Assembly: GCA_003260075.1 (NCBI GenBank)
Contig: QLIY01000311.1
Location: 97,502-161,501 of the forward strand
Length of the DNA: 64,000 bases
Source of the DNA: Phallusia mammillata
Lineage: Eukaryota; Chordata; Ascidiacea; Phlebobranchia; Ascidiidae
Direction: 5' to 3'
Part shown: positions 1 to 13,000 of the stretch, piece by piece
Layout: every line of letters begins with the position of its first letter
Position numbering within the stretch: position 1 is the first letter of the stretch
Made by a program: the position numbers and the translations under genes
Notes under the pieces: generated by a model
Seen by the model: the letters and a program-made list of their open reading frames with translations, nothing else
Told to the model about the DNA's origin: nothing
Databases searched by the model: none

Positions 1-157
1 TTGTTCGGTGATGCCTTATTCAAAAAAATAATTTTGTGCATGCCGCTGCAAGTTAATACGCAACGTTTTAAACTTTAAATTGCAAGAAAATTAAATAGCT
101 AAACCAACAACACATCGATACATATTTTTGCCTTTAACCCAGAATATTCTATTCCAG

Positions 158-1053
158 GCGACATGTTCCTTGTTGTTTACTCTGTAACATCTGAGTCGAG
201 TTTCGAGTACGCCAAAGAGCTGGTGCGTATGATCGAAGACGCCAAAGACTCGCTACACAACGACGTTCTACACAACGGAAACCGAAAGAAAAAACACACC
301 CGCTCGTATACACCTATTATTATCGCAGGCAACAAAGCTGACATGGAAGAACAAAGAACTGTCCCAGTCTCCGCCGCAGCAGACTGGCTCAAAGGAGAAC
401 AAAAAATTGCCAAACACCTTCGCACACATGTTGACGTGTCCGCACGTGACCTTGGCAGCGTTCAGGTCCTCTTTGAACGTCTCTTCGTGCTCGCACACTT
501 GCCGCTGGAAATGAGCCCAAACATGCACCGCAAGGTGTCAGCACATACCTTCTACGAAACCACTGCTGCGTCGGTGGCACTTCATAAAAAAATGGGCAGT
601 CCTCTGTTTAACCGAAGCCAGAGCGAAGACTGCTCAGTGAAACGAAATCGCAGAGTATGGAATTCAATCAAACACGGGCGTAAAAGCAGAGGTTCGCCAC
701 CGTCGCCCGGTTCAAGCTCTTCGGGTTCAATGTTTTCTGGTAGTTCCGAGGATTTTGAGTTTCTCTCATCCGATGATGGAAAGCAAGATACCGCTCCTGC
801 CACTTCGTCTGCTGATGCTGTGGCCACTATATTTCCGAACCAAAGACGCCCAAGCACCACCACTGAAGTAAACATTGCTTTAAGTAAGGCACGTGTGGCT
901 CATGCCATCCCGAAGTGCTACGAGTCAACGAAAACTCCTCGTCCTGCTATTCCCCACCACGTGATTTCTGATAAAATTGACTTTCCCAACAAAGAGCACT
1001 CGTCGGCATTTCAAAAGCTAAAGAAAAGGTTGGGTAGAATGAAGAGCAACTAA
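158..1053 (+). CDS. RASD: RASD/Dexras-like Ras-family GTPase, last exon (5' part outside window)
   Basis: A pyrimidine-rich acceptor ending in AG at 156-157 opens this exon. The reading frame enters as (G)-D-M-F-L-V-V-Y-S-V, the Ras core strand after the G3 region, and runs to TAA at 1051-1053. G4 is visible as NKAD and G5 as VSAR. The stretch LPLEMSPNMHRKVSAH closely resembles the conserved LPSEMSPDLHRKVS segment that marks RASD1/RASD2 (Dexras1/Rhes), so I prefer RASD over the RGK and Rap/Ral families. An insert rich in Lys and His lies before G4. The tail after the G domain is about 170 residues, basic and Ser-rich. It ends KRLGRMKSN, with no CAAX box, whereas known RASD proteins are farnesylated. 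The P-loop and switch exons lie to the left of the window. Known RASD proteins modulate G-protein and adenylyl cyclase signalling; that role here is inferred. Confidence 0.82.
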
Positions 1054-1300
1054 CAATATATACCTGCTCGTTCATGGATGTCTGACCGTTCATAAATTTG
1101 TGTATAATGACGTGCACTTCACGCCAGAGTTTTTCGGTGACAAATTCAAACACAGACCGAAACGTCTGGGGTATCAAAAGTGTTGTGTGCTTTTGGGGAA
1201 TTGGATATAGTGTTGGGAGAAACCTATGATACATACTTGCCCCTTTTCGTCTTGTGTTGCGAATCGCTTTTACAATCCATTGTAAGGAAGTTTGTTCACT

Positions 1301-1306
1301 AATAAA
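1301..1306 (+). promoter_or_regulatory. PolyA signal AATAAA of the RASD-like gene
   Basis: A canonical AATAAA lies about 250 bases after the stop codon at 1053 and is the first one on this strand. It implies a 3' UTR of roughly 270 bases. Confidence 0.55.
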
Positions 1307-1326
1307 CTACGACAAAAGTAAACTTG

Positions 1327-2097
1327 ATTTTGTGCAAGCTTTTTATATTTTTTGGCAAAAAATATGAAAACGCAATGGCGTCTAGGTATACAGAAATAAT
1401 TTAATGGCTTTAGATAACTTGATGATGATTCAGCTAGGGCTTTTTTCAGTTATGGGATATTTAATAGAGTGTATAGAGTGAAGGTTGCGTTAATAAACGT
1501 CAAATCAACAAAAAACCTTTTATGGTGGACGGGTGCTCATTACAGTTTTCTTGAAAACCGACTAGGTTGAGAATTGTATGTTGCAAATTTGCCTACGGTT
1601 TTTCGTTGACAGGTGCGCTAATAAAACTGCGGCGTGTATACATAGACGCGATGCAGATGCAAACGTTGGCTTTGAACAATCTTTTTTTTTTTAAATCACC
1701 CCTGATTTCACGCTTGCTACAACATTGAATGCTCTAAATCTCCTTCTTAAAATTTAATTTTGTTAGTTTAAGATAGCCGGGTTAAAAACTAAATGTTTTT
1801 TACAATCATAAAAAAACTTCATAGTTACTATAACATAACGAATCTTTATGTTTAAAATGTTACTGACACCATCTTTGCTTTAAAGTTAGTTTAATGGGTG
1901 TATATGCTAAACAAATCGTTATGTAATTTTAGTTCTTTTTTAATGAGTTAAAATGCCTAATTAAAATGGATTTTTTACAACAAGAGCTAATTAAGAGCTA
2001 ACATTTTTTATGACACAAAGTTCAACTAAAAACGAATTAAAACGTGAGAAAAACGAATTGGTCTTGATTGTTTCTGACCATAAACCCAAGTAAGTTC
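1327..2097. other. Tail-to-tail intergenic spacer
   Basis: AT-rich sequence between the convergent RASD-like (+) and DPP-like (-) genes, with homopolymer T and A runs, for example T10 near 1681. It must contain the peptidase 3' UTR, but I could not choose a polyA signal. No ORF or repeat was recognised. Confidence 0.6.
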
Positions 2098-5000
2098 CTA
2101 CGACAAATTAAAGCAACTTTTCATTTGTCGCATTATCATCTTGCAAATTCTCTTATATCCGTTTTGGACCTTCCCCATTGTGTGATCATTATCGGCGGCA
2201 AAAACCGCTCCGAAATCGACGTCATTTGCGATGAGTTGTTTAGTCAGACGTGCAGAGTTCTGGAAATGAACGTTGTCATCTCTGGTCCCATGGATCAATG
2301 TATATTGATGAGTCTTGAAATTTTTCAGGTTGTACAATGCCGAGCTCTTTCGATAGTTTTCCTGTACCCAAAATATTAGGTTGTATTATACACTACAAGC
2401 TGTTAATAAATCTCGTGAGTTAACACGGCGTCCTAAACCTAAAAGTTTTCAAAAAAATATTATGGACAGTGGTCTCAAATACAATGAGTTATCCAGGGTC
2501 TTGGGAAAACAAATATAGGTATGTGCTGACACCTTGCGGTAAAGCAGAAAAATGTATTTTTGGTTTTCTGTAAAGGTCAGACGAGACCTAAAACCCGAAC
2601 TCCTTAACCAACTATTAAACTAAACCATGACCCTTAAACAGGTTTCAAGTATTTTTGGGGGGTTATTAGGCTTTAGTTCATAATGAGAGATCTTATTACA
2701 AAAGCTGGGTGCCACTTCAATACGACCAGGCTGTCATGCCTTAGCATAAAATTGGCAAAAGTCAACGATTAAAAAAAATATACGGTATACCTCGTTGTCT
2801 TTGGGCTTATGCATGTAACGTTCGGTGTATATTGCGTGATAAAATTGCCAGTCCGTCACAGGAGCAACTGCATATCCGCACTTGTATACATTGTCGGAGT
2901 CGGCTTCTATTACTTTGGTTGTCGCATATCTGAACAAAACAAGTGAATGGTGTAAGCCACCAGATAAATTAACAACATCAGAACAGAAGGTGTATCCTCG
3001 GTGGATGTTAGCAAATCGATGGATTAAGTTTTAATGTATGACCGTTCTGCTGAATCGTTGTAACTAAAAACTGTACTTTTTAGTAAAACATATAAAGTTC
3101 TTCCCTAAATACTCTTATTATAGACACCTTAGGAGTTTTAAAGGTGCTAGGTCAAATGTTTTGTAAATGAAATTTTTTTAGCTTACCCTCCGTATGACCA
3201 TCCCCATATTGCAATTCGTGTGGGGTCAATAAAACTATATTTTTGGGCAACAATTTGAGCTGCTGAAATCTGGTCCATCGATTCAAATTCACCCAAATGT
3301 TTGTAGACCTAAATGCATAAATGCTTTGTTGCTCAAAACTTTTTGTAAAATTACAGAAAAGATAATTATGATTTTCAGTCGTTAACCACTTGCATACGAT
3401 CCTTGCACAGATGCAACCCAGTATACAAACCAGGTGTCTTATTTCTTCTCCCCTAAACCCGCTTCCACGACCGTCAAAATTCATGACCACCACATCAAGA
3501 GAACTTGACACAAAGTCTTTCCACCTAACCGAGAACCGATCCTGAACCTCTTGGGAAGCTGGGCCTAAAAGATATAACAAGATCACTGACATTTTGTACA
3601 TTTACTAAAATATTCACAATTTCTAGTTTATTGACAGAAAAACGTGGTAAAAAGTTAATATTTACGTAGAAGAGAAAACAGCAACTTACCTGAGTAAACC
3701 TCCACCAGCATGGGGTACTTTTTGTTTTTGTCCAAGTTGGGTGGAATATAGAGACTGTAATACCAATCTCCATTCACCCCTGGCAACTGAATAGTCCCGT
3801 ACACCACCTCACGAAAGTAATGCTCTAAAATAATAATTTAATAACTAAACTCTATTGATGCAAGCATATTTTTTCTCAGTAACACAAAACATTAATCTAT
3901 ACTACCATCTAGCGGAAAAAAATTCAAGTTTGCGTGAGAACTCACATCAAAATAGTTTACTTTGTGCCGATAGGCAGCACAAAGAGATTTGCAAATAGTT
4001 AAAGCAAACAGTGTTAAAATGCTGACAGTTAAGGCTATTTCGGTTGAGGTTTTATGATAAAAAAAACAATAAACCCTTAGTTCGTAACCCTTTCCCAGTT
4101 TCACTGTTAATATAAATCACGTTGCTCTTTACGCCATCTATCGATATTTAGCAAATTTTGTTTGTCGTGAATTTTGATATTAATAGCTCTACATCGTCTA
4201 TGAGACACATAATGTATGTTTTACCTTAAAGATGTTTATTATACCTTGCAGTGTTTTCTCTAGTTGTGTGTTATTTTTAAGGATTCGTACAAACTGATAA
4301 TTTCCTTGTTCGTCTCTTTTATGTACGGTTGTGAGAGGAATTCCTGATAAAAAAAGTAAATTTACAAAGATTTTCACCAAAAACATATGTTGCGGACCTG
4401 TGATATCATCATACGTTGACTACCATATCAGTGTAAAATAGTTTTTTTTTATGTTTCTAGGCTGGAATCAGTAATGCAAATTGTAAGCAAAGTAGTCATG
4501 TAGTTTTACCGTTTCCCGTTCCGCCGCAGTTTATTACAAGGAAGCTGCCGTCTTTGCTGAAAATTGGATTTACCCAGTTACAACGATCGGGAAATTGTAC
4601 GTTGAGTTGACAAGAGACGCAAGTTCGGGTAAGGTTTGAGCCACGAGCTGAAAAGAATGTCAACGGTTAATACCAAAATGGAAAGCACATTTTTAAAGAT
4701 GTATAAAACGAGTGTAATTTCATTTTTTGAATTTTTGAATTTTGAATTCATAAAGATTAAAGTGTCATTTAAATACACAAAAATTATAATAATGTGTCAA
4801 ACAGTAGAAAATCTAGAAATTGGACAAAAATTACAATGCAATCCTAAAGTGCTTTCACTGAATGAAACCACAAAAAAACTTTTGAAAATACCTTTCACTT
4901 TCCACAAATGCCGGATTCGCGGTAAATCGGTCCCCGGAAGAGACTCTCGCTCCGTGCTTAAATAATACACGAAATCCCACGTGCTATCGTAGGTATACAC

Positions 5001-8000
5001 AGAGGTGTATCCGTAACGAGTATCAGTCACCTGTAAAAAGCAAAATCAGCAAGCTACATTATTTTTGCAACCAACAACTCGTAAAACAACATATAAAAAG
5101 CAGTAAGTTTTACCCACTGTTCAAGTTCTATGACAACACTGGTATGTATTAAGATAAATACTGATTATTACAGAGGAAATGAGCACCTCAAAACTCCCAT
5201 TTGTTCTCCAATCAACTTTGTTTTCCGTCACATTAATTCTTGCAAGATGAAAAAATCCATGATTGGACTTTGTGGTGAAATATTCTTCACTGTTTAATGA
5301 TGGAAAGATGTGAGAAACTTTGTAATGACCAACCCATCCCGTTTTACTTTCCTCCATCATTGAATCCACTAAACACGAGACATAATAATAAAAGTTTTTT
5401 AGCTTGCAAATGTCCTGGTTGAGCAGCAGATTGAGTTTACAAACGTTAATTTTTTTCTCCTGTTAGTTTGTGCCATCTTCCAATTTTAAATTTATCACTT
5501 TCCTTTGATCAACCTAATAAAAGCATACGCAATATCACATGTGGCTCATAAAAGTTTCAACTTTACCAGTTTTGTAAAACCAGGATTGCGTAAGGAACCG
5601 CAGAGCTAACTTGGAGTGCTTATGCAAAAATAAAAGTAAGTTTGTCTTGTATTTAGAAATTATTTGTTTATCAAAGCCTATATGACCAGATATTTAAGAT
5701 AACGATCATGCCTTTTTGTTCACTTGGTTTTGCACTGTCATGCGTATTTTATTTCTTCTGTTTTATTTAATTTGTGGCACGTTTTTAGCAAACCCTTTTT
5801 TTGCATGCGAACAATTGCTTATAAGGCACAATAAAAGGCAGAAAACCCCCTCTGTTTCACAAAGCGGGCCTATTCTCTAAATATATACTTTTTGTATAAT
5901 TTACTTTATGCAGGAAAACTTTTATCGAACACACTAAAAAAATGTTCACATTTTATATCCCCCCATCAAAATTTAAAGACAGCGATTAAATAGTACAAAT
6001 TGTCAATATTTGAACCACACTTTAAAAAAATCGCGCAAACGAAGTAGCGAACTAACCATGAGAGCATGTAAAGTCAGGAGCGACGCAGCTTTCTGACATG
6101 GATTCGTTTTCAAGTCGATTCTTCCATGTTGGGGAGAACACCTTGTTTCCAATCCAAACAGCTGAGTTGAGATAATATTCCTTCCACAACCCAGTTACAA
6201 TCTGGTAAATTGTGGTTGGCATGTGAAAAAAACACAATAAATTTAAGAACAACAATCGTTTAGATTTCATTAATTGTTAATAACCAAGTCTAACAAACCT
6301 TTTTATTTTGGCCTTGTTATGGTTGAAGATTGTTTATTTCCTATAAAACATGTAGAGTAAGGAATCTTACCGAATGTGGGTGAACTTTAGATGACTCCCA
6401 CGACTCTACGTTGATAATAGTGACAGTTGTGAATGGAATGTTAGTTCCAGCTTTGGGATAAGGCAACCGTTGCATGTGTGGGTAAGACGAATTTGTACTG
6501 TATATCGGAAACTCAAACGGAGTCACATCAGAGTCATTAACTCTAGGATGAGAACATTTGTGTCAAACAATTGACGCCAATACCACTGTTTTTCAAGTGG
6601 TGTAGTTTATAGTTGATAAAACTTACCCTCGAACGTTATTTCATGTGGTTCGTAAAACAATGTTTACATTTTCTGGTACGAAATGCGTAAGATAGTGCCA
6701 AACCATCAATGCGATTTTGGAATATATTTTACATAAATATGATTATCAATTAACTTAGTAATTGTTTTACACCGTACATATTTTTGTATAAGACAAGTTT
6801 AGTTGTAAGTGATAAACATACGTGGCATAAGCAAGGAATTTTCCGTCAGGTGACCACCAAAGGAGCGCATCGTCATCTGCAATTTCAATCCAGAATAACC
6901 AATCGGCAAGACCGTTAAATATCGATTGTTCATCACCCGTACTAGTAAGCTGTTTCGGTGGTGAAAACTCGTCCTATTAAAATAACCAGAATCTTCAGCG
7001 TATATTTGTTCGGTATTTGAGAAACGTTACTAATCTAAAACCATTAATATATTTTGTACCAAATTGTTTGGGCTAAACATTACCTTTACAACGTAGACAT
7101 TGAAGCCTCTTACAAAGACGAAAGTGTGGTTTACTGGGGACCATTTGAACTGCTGTATTCCGTCAACAGGAAAGAGTGGAAACATAATTTGGGTTCTAAA
7201 AATTGATAATTAGTATTAAATTGTTCAATGCCTAGTATTTGCAAAAAAACTACAAAGTAGACAGAAATGGTTAAAGCAAACAAGGAGATTTACGATCACT
7301 GAATTGATACAAAATTACAGAATATGTGTTCAAATTAATATGGAGCATCCCATGTCAATAACAGCTGATTAAATATTGTATAATTCCAATATAAATTCCA
7401 AAAACTAAATTTAAAAGCTTCGGGAATAAAACGACTTCAAAACATTGAGTATAATCCCGAATGCCACATATAAAACACGGCACAACAAAACCAAATGTTT
7501 AAATGTTATGTTAGAGTTTCTGTAAATAAGTAAGTTTTATCCAATACATGATGTTGTTTGAAACCAAAGTGGGCTTATTTCACACTATTTTACATGATTA
7601 AAACTTTTATTCATCGACCAATCTTACCCCGAGGGTACTTCAAAGAAGGAAACCGAAAATGTTCGGACATAATGTGTATAACCCTGAAAAAGTAAAGTCA
7701 CTTCATGGTGCAAAGTCGACAAGGCAAATTAGAATTATCAAATAACCTTACCTTGGTTCGGTTGTGAAAAATTGACATGATTAAACCATCTGCAGAAAGT
7801 AAATACCAAAATGGCCCTGATAAGCCAGTCTGTAAAAAAGTCAACGATAAGTATGACCACACTTCAAGAGTTTTTTTAACTTCAAATCTTGTGGGTATAT
7901 TGTTACCAATTGCTAGTTGATTCAATTTGACCACAAAATGCAGTTAATTTGCTACATTGTTTAACACATTGCATAGACCAGTGATCTTTAAACTCTGTGC

Positions 8001-9024
8001 TGCGGCACACTTTAGCGCACCCCGAGAGATTTCCAAGCGTGCCGCAAAATTTTCTCTATTTTTAAGTTTAAACATTCCCAGGTGTCTTGTTTTCTAAATG
8101 CGGGAATGTATGGCAACGTATTAAATCTCTTTTTTTTCTTGTTTTTTTATAAAAGGCAATCTTATCCACCACAAGAAAGTTACATATATTAACTATTTTT
8201 AACAACTTTTTAAAAGTTGGCCTGCTTTAAGTGAGCCGTGGAATGAAAATTTTGTCTGTAAATGCGCCGCATGGTTGAAAAGTTTGAGAACCACTGGCAT
8301 AGTGTATTGAGTTTAATCGCAGTGTTACAGTTACAGAAGGAGGTTGTTAACACTGGAATGTACACAAAAAAGACGTTCCACGACGTATTGGGGTTTTGCA
8401 AACGATGCGAGAATCTTTGCAAGTACCTGACGTAGAAAACCTACCCAAACACTGGAGGGAAGAATCTCAGTTTTATTTTCACTCTCAATGTTTATTCTTA
8501 CAATAGAGTGATCTGATAGTTTGTCAACGTATTCGTTGCCTAAAAAGCAAAAATATAACAAAAACATATCTGCGTTATTTTTGTTTTTAATTTTTTAATT
8601 TTTTTAATTTTTTAATAAAAAACTTTAAAAAAAATTCTACGACCATACGGGTGTTTAATGACGAGCAGCCCTTTTTGTTGTACCTGTTATCCAGTAGGGA
8701 TAATAGCTATTTGCCCAAAACTTGCCGTCCATAAATTCATCAAATTTCATGTACTTTTTCTCTTCCGATGCCGCTGCTGCATTAAACAGTATATATCACA
8801 TCACTTGGATTTCGTCAGCCTCATTTGAAGTTAGCAAAGTCATCTAAAGTTAGATATTTGAGCGTGCATAATTCCTTACCTCGTTTCACTCTTGTAGAAT
8901 GGTGAAATCTCGGTAATTTATGATAAAGGACCAAAAGTAATATACTGCTGCAAATTAGGATTGGAATACTCCACTTGCCTTTCTTAACCTTTAACAAACT
9001 TTTTATGGACGTAAACGGTTTCAT
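2098..9024 (-). CDS. DPP4-like: Dipeptidyl peptidase 4-like type II membrane serine peptidase (S9B), 18 exons
   Basis: Exons in coding order: 8880-9024, 8684-8776, 8445-8539, 7752-7829, 7628-7683, 7084-7195, 6822-6973, 6371-6542, 6057-6201, 5187-5368, 4892-5030, 4510-4647, 4245-4343, 3690-3824, 3431-3564, 3187-3308, 2791-2929, 2098-2361. All junctions are GT-AG and in phase, giving 2400 nt or 799 residues, near the usual 760-800. A short basic N-terminus precedes one membrane helix (about residues 20-34), so the rest is extracellular: an eight-bladed propeller, then an alpha/beta hydrolase. Catalytic Ser663 sits in GWSYGGY, Asp740 in [10 protein letters not shown] and His772 in DNDH. The oxyanion Tyr (VYSGP) and the YTERYM substrate-pocket segment are kept. 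A cysteine-rich segment (TCVSCQL...RC) matches DPP4. The N-terminus-binding double-Glu motif is altered: W-I-E where DPP4 has E-E-E. The intact triad argues against the inactive DPP6/DPP10 class. ATG at 9024 is the first Met and gives the expected type II signal anchor. Confidence 0.92.
7979..8296. mobile_element. hAT-type MITE in a DPP-like intron
   Basis: A 318-base insertion in the intron between exons 7752-7829 and 8445-8539. The left end reads CAGTGATCTTTAAACT; the right end, reverse-complemented, reads CAGTGGTTCTCAAACT, an imperfect terminal inverted repeat of the hAT kind. The flanks are GCATAGAC (7971-7978) and GCATAGTG (8297-8304), an 8-base target-site duplication with two changes. 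It has no transposase ORF, so it is non-autonomous and fairly old. Confidence 0.75.
8574..8635. repeat. Low-complexity T/A tract
   Basis: Runs of T broken by AA, then A runs, in the DPP-like intron between exons 8445-8539 and 8684-8776. Simple sequence, no element seen. Confidence 0.7.
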
Positions 9025-9754
9025 CTCACCTAGATTAAATCAATTCAGCGACGCTAGAGAAAACTAATGTATCCCTGGTATTGTAAACACGTTTTAATAC
9101 AAATTATTATCGAACAAGAGATCATTGCAGTCTAGCGATCTGTTGCCGTGCTACGTCCAAATCTCAACAAAGTGTAGTGATATACATTTCCAAATGGGAC
9201 ACCGTTTAGTATGTTAATAATTAATCGAATCTCACCATTTCGTAAACAAATCTTCAATAAAGTTTCACTTTTACATGCTGGTTGTTGGTTGTCAGCAACT
9301 TTTTATCTACAACCAATGAACTGATATCTTGCCTGCTGCTTGCAATCATTCGACTTCATATGTGGTTTATTATATGGCTTGATGTAGGTTGTTATGGTTG
9401 TTACTTGTTACTGAGAATAAGTATCCCTCAACCATGTTACAAAATCTTGCGGCTATTTTAGGCAGAGAAAAAAGTTTGCTACTAAACGAGTTATGTGGTC
9501 AAAAGTGTTGAACGTTATTAAACTGTATGAATTTGGCACTAAAACTAACAATACTGTGTTTGCCGTTTTTGCTGCGCAAGACTAGAAATACGTGTTACTC
9601 TCTAAATACATGTGGTTTTTTATTATATCGCAATAGATTACCTTATCTTTGGGAGCTTGTTCAATGAATGCTATAAGCTGCCACAACTGTGATACGGAAT
9701 GAAATATATTCTTCATGAATTTTATTTCGAACATGCGGGTTGTTGATTTTAGAC
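9025..9754. promoter_or_regulatory. 5' flank of the DPP-like gene
   Basis: AT-rich sequence directly upstream of the start codon of the minus-strand peptidase. It should hold the 5' UTR and promoter, but no TATA box or initiator could be singled out. No gene was seen. Confidence 0.4.
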
Positions 9755-9762
9755 CTCTAAAG

Positions 9763-10068
9763 CAGGGGTTCCCAACCTGTGGTACGCGTACCACTAGTGG
9801 TACGCGAAGGTTTTTCAGGTGGTACGCGAGTAGCTACCGTTTTTTTTTCACAAAAACCTGGATTCACGAATTTATATTTTGTTTATCTGTTTTTGTTGAC
9901 CAATTGGTGGACAGTAAACAAAAATCTCATTAAATTTAGTTGTGGTGCTTTAGTGTTATTTTAGTGGGCCAATATTATTCTTCTGAATAAAATATGATTC
10001 GAAGTGGTACGCGTGGCAGTACAGAGCGTCCAAGTGGTACGAGATCGTAAAAAGGTTGGGAACCCCTG
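9763..10068. mobile_element. hAT-type MITE with perfect 8-bp target-site duplication
   Basis: A 306-base element bounded by the inverted repeats CAGGGGTTCCCAACCT and AGGTTGGGAACCCCTG, which match perfectly over 16 bases. Identical 8-base duplications CTCTAAAG flank it at 9755-9762 and 10069-10076. Inside, the GTGGTACGCG motif recurs near both ends in subterminal positions. It is too short for a transposase, so it is a non-autonomous hAT-superfamily element. The perfect duplication suggests a fairly recent insertion. Short ORFs inside it are not genes. Confidence 0.92.
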
Positions 10069-10076
10069 CTCTAAAG

Positions 10077-13000
10077 TGTTCGTCGGCCCTCCTTTAAACT
10101 TTAAAGATCATTTTACATACAATGAGTACACCTCAATTTTGTCAAATATTATGGTAAGGCGTACATATGGTAAAAGATTTTTAAATGTCTTTATTTTAAA
10201 TGGTCCCGTCCTTCAGAATTTTTTCTCAAGTGTTTTTGTTTGCAAATTTAGAAAGTTAAGTGGTTGTGTTGGAAACACAATTCCCGAGCAACTGAGTGTT
10301 TGGTCCAAAATGTGCTGTAAATTTGTAAACAATGGTTTAATTTGTCATTTTTTCAGGTGGTAAAGAATTTGTTACTTGCAAGTTACGACGTTGCATTCAG
10401 CTTAAAATAGCAACACAGTTTAAAAAACAAATATTTCTTGTCGATGTCCGTCGATGTATCGTTTCTCAATGCAAGATGTAATATGTTGCACAAACTTAGG
10501 TTGGCTGTGAAAAAGGAAAACCAGCGATTACAATCAGTTCTTGGAAAAACCTATAAACCGTCCCAGTAACCGCCTCCCAATTTGACGTAGGAGTTCACAT
10601 AGATCTCGAGCGGCCACTGGCCCATGTTGCCCTGGCAACAAGTCGACAGGGAGAGCGCGTCATGGGAAAACGACCTGCTGTACTTCACACATTATGCGCA
10701 TGGCAGGTTGGCGATTAGGCAGCTAAAAACCTGGGTACGGTTGTGCGATGTTTACAGCACACGCGACGCTGTAGGCTGTTTTGGTTCGACTCTGTCGTTT
10801 GGGGTACGACGAGTAATTCGAGAAGAAGCCGATTGTCTTTGGCGCTGGGGTCCTGTGAGTTAAAGTCACGGGGCTAGCGATTTCTCGTGTGAAACGCAAA
10901 ACCGCGATTCTTGAGTGCAAAGGTGAAATTGATAATCAGCACTTCACTTTTTGCCACATATTTGGTATCGCAAAGTATTTTGAACATGCCGTTTGTCCTT
11001 CTCAAGAATTTTGAACGTTGTTGCTGATAATGTTACCGTTTTATCGAGATCTTTTATAGGATTTTGATGATGATTTACTGGTTCAAAACCCAAACGTCTA
11101 TGGACGATTAGTTTCCCGTTGAAAAGAATAAAACCCAAATATAACAACTTTAACATTAAATGTACTATCATTATGGCGGGCCGTAGTTGGGCTACAACCT
11201 TAACAAGTTAACTTATAAATAACTTGGCATTAATGATAATTTATGAATGAAACTGCATTTAGCTTGTTTTCGATGTTTGTTTTTTTTGATAAAAGCACGC
11301 TATTGAATACCCGAATAAGTTTTCCGAAATTTTCCTAGTGTATTGCAAGCAAGCAGTTTCGGTCCCATGTCGGATTCTAAAAATAAAAGATGGATCCATT
11401 CAAGTGATGTGGAAGCACGGTTTGTGCGCTCAAAAAAGCTGCGAAGATTTTGCGACAAACGTGTTTGTTACGAGGCTTGACCTGGTCCTACAATCCAGCA
11501 GTGGATCACAGTTGGTTAGTCGTGAGCGAATTGGATTGGATGACACAACAAACGTCGCAATTGACAAATCACTTCAGTGCGCAATGAAGCCATGACGGCG
11601 GGGCCCTGGATGTTATGCGACAACGCCGTCCTCTGTTCGGGCCCAGACCCCTGAAAAAACGGTCTCAAATACAACACTTTTGTTAGGCAGATAAAAGGCA
11701 GATAAATCACATAGCCTGCTATATGCGTAAAATCCATTTTCTTAGGTTTTAGCAGATTGAAGGGGACTTCTGCGGAACCCATCAAAACATCACTATGTAG
11801 ATGGCCATAGAAGGATCATGGACTTTCAGCTTTTCAGCTTTGGTGCAAATGGGGCTTAACGTACCTGGCATAGCGGGAGCGACCCGGAGGCGGCATACAG
11901 TAACGCGATACACCCCGTTAGAAACCGGGCACTTAACGCCTGTTTCCACACAACACTGCAAGGCTATGGGAAAAGCGCCTTGTTGGAGGCTCAGGGTGGC
12001 GAAGGGCAAACACCAAAATGCCGCGACAAACGAGGATTGTAGATGAGCCGCAGCAAAGTTTATGATATCTGTTATCGGCGGCCGATTAGTCGCTTTTTGT
12101 GGGTGGGAGGATATGCTCAAACTTCATTTTAAGTTCCTCTTCATTTCTTCACATTTTAACATGCGTGAAGGTCAGTCTAAAATCATAGCTTACTGACTTC
12201 TTTATTTGTTTTGCTATTTGCTGACTAAGCGTGAATTTGCGACATTTAATGTCAGGCCTATTTGTTTCCCACAAGGTTTATCATTCTCGTGGTAGGCCAC
12301 AAAAAATTGACCAGAAATGTTTAAAAGACCACTACAAATCATTTGGCAAAATCCGGCGAAAGGTTGCAGCTGTCAGGAGAATCAACAGACTGACTCACCA
12401 GAATGAAAAATAGACAACCCGATCCAAATCACTATTTATCGGCTTGCAAACGTGAATGCAAACACATCTGGCAACATTTTGCACGCAGCCCAAAAGCCTC
12501 CTGTTTGCTCTAAGATAATATTCACTCAATTACGGATCCCCAGTTAATGGTGTTAAGTCCTTCAACTGCCAGAATCGTGAAATTGCGGTGAGGATAATTA
12601 ATTTCCGCTGGCAACGTGTGAGTTCAAGAATGCCCACAGTTGCGGCTGAGCGGGGCCATTTTGCAGCTGAGCGCTCGCGAAACCTAAGGAAACCGTTGCT
12701 TAATGAATTGTTTGCATTGCGCTGACTAATGTATCACCTGGAGGTCTCTGGTCGCTTTCGTGCGTAGAAAGGACAAGGATGACGTCTACCCCTTCACAGG
12801 TTGGTATGGCAACAAGCAGTCTCTTAGAATGAAAAGCAAATAACCTGCATCTGTGAGGAAGCAAACGGGACCAATCTGATGGAGCAAGTGCATAGTGGTG
12901 GATGTTCACAACAAGTTATAGGGAAATGGTGTACAGTTTGCATTGGTGAAGGACAGACATAAAATACTTGTGCTTATGCTTATGCCAGTGTGGGTGGTGC

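Noticed and set aside
3892-4104. 70-residue ORF in a DPP-like intron
   Set aside because: The flanking exons join in phase and align to the DPP4 family with no gap at this place.
9715-10363. ORFs in and beside the 306-base element
   Set aside because: They are translations of a non-autonomous MITE and its flank, with no transposase motif.
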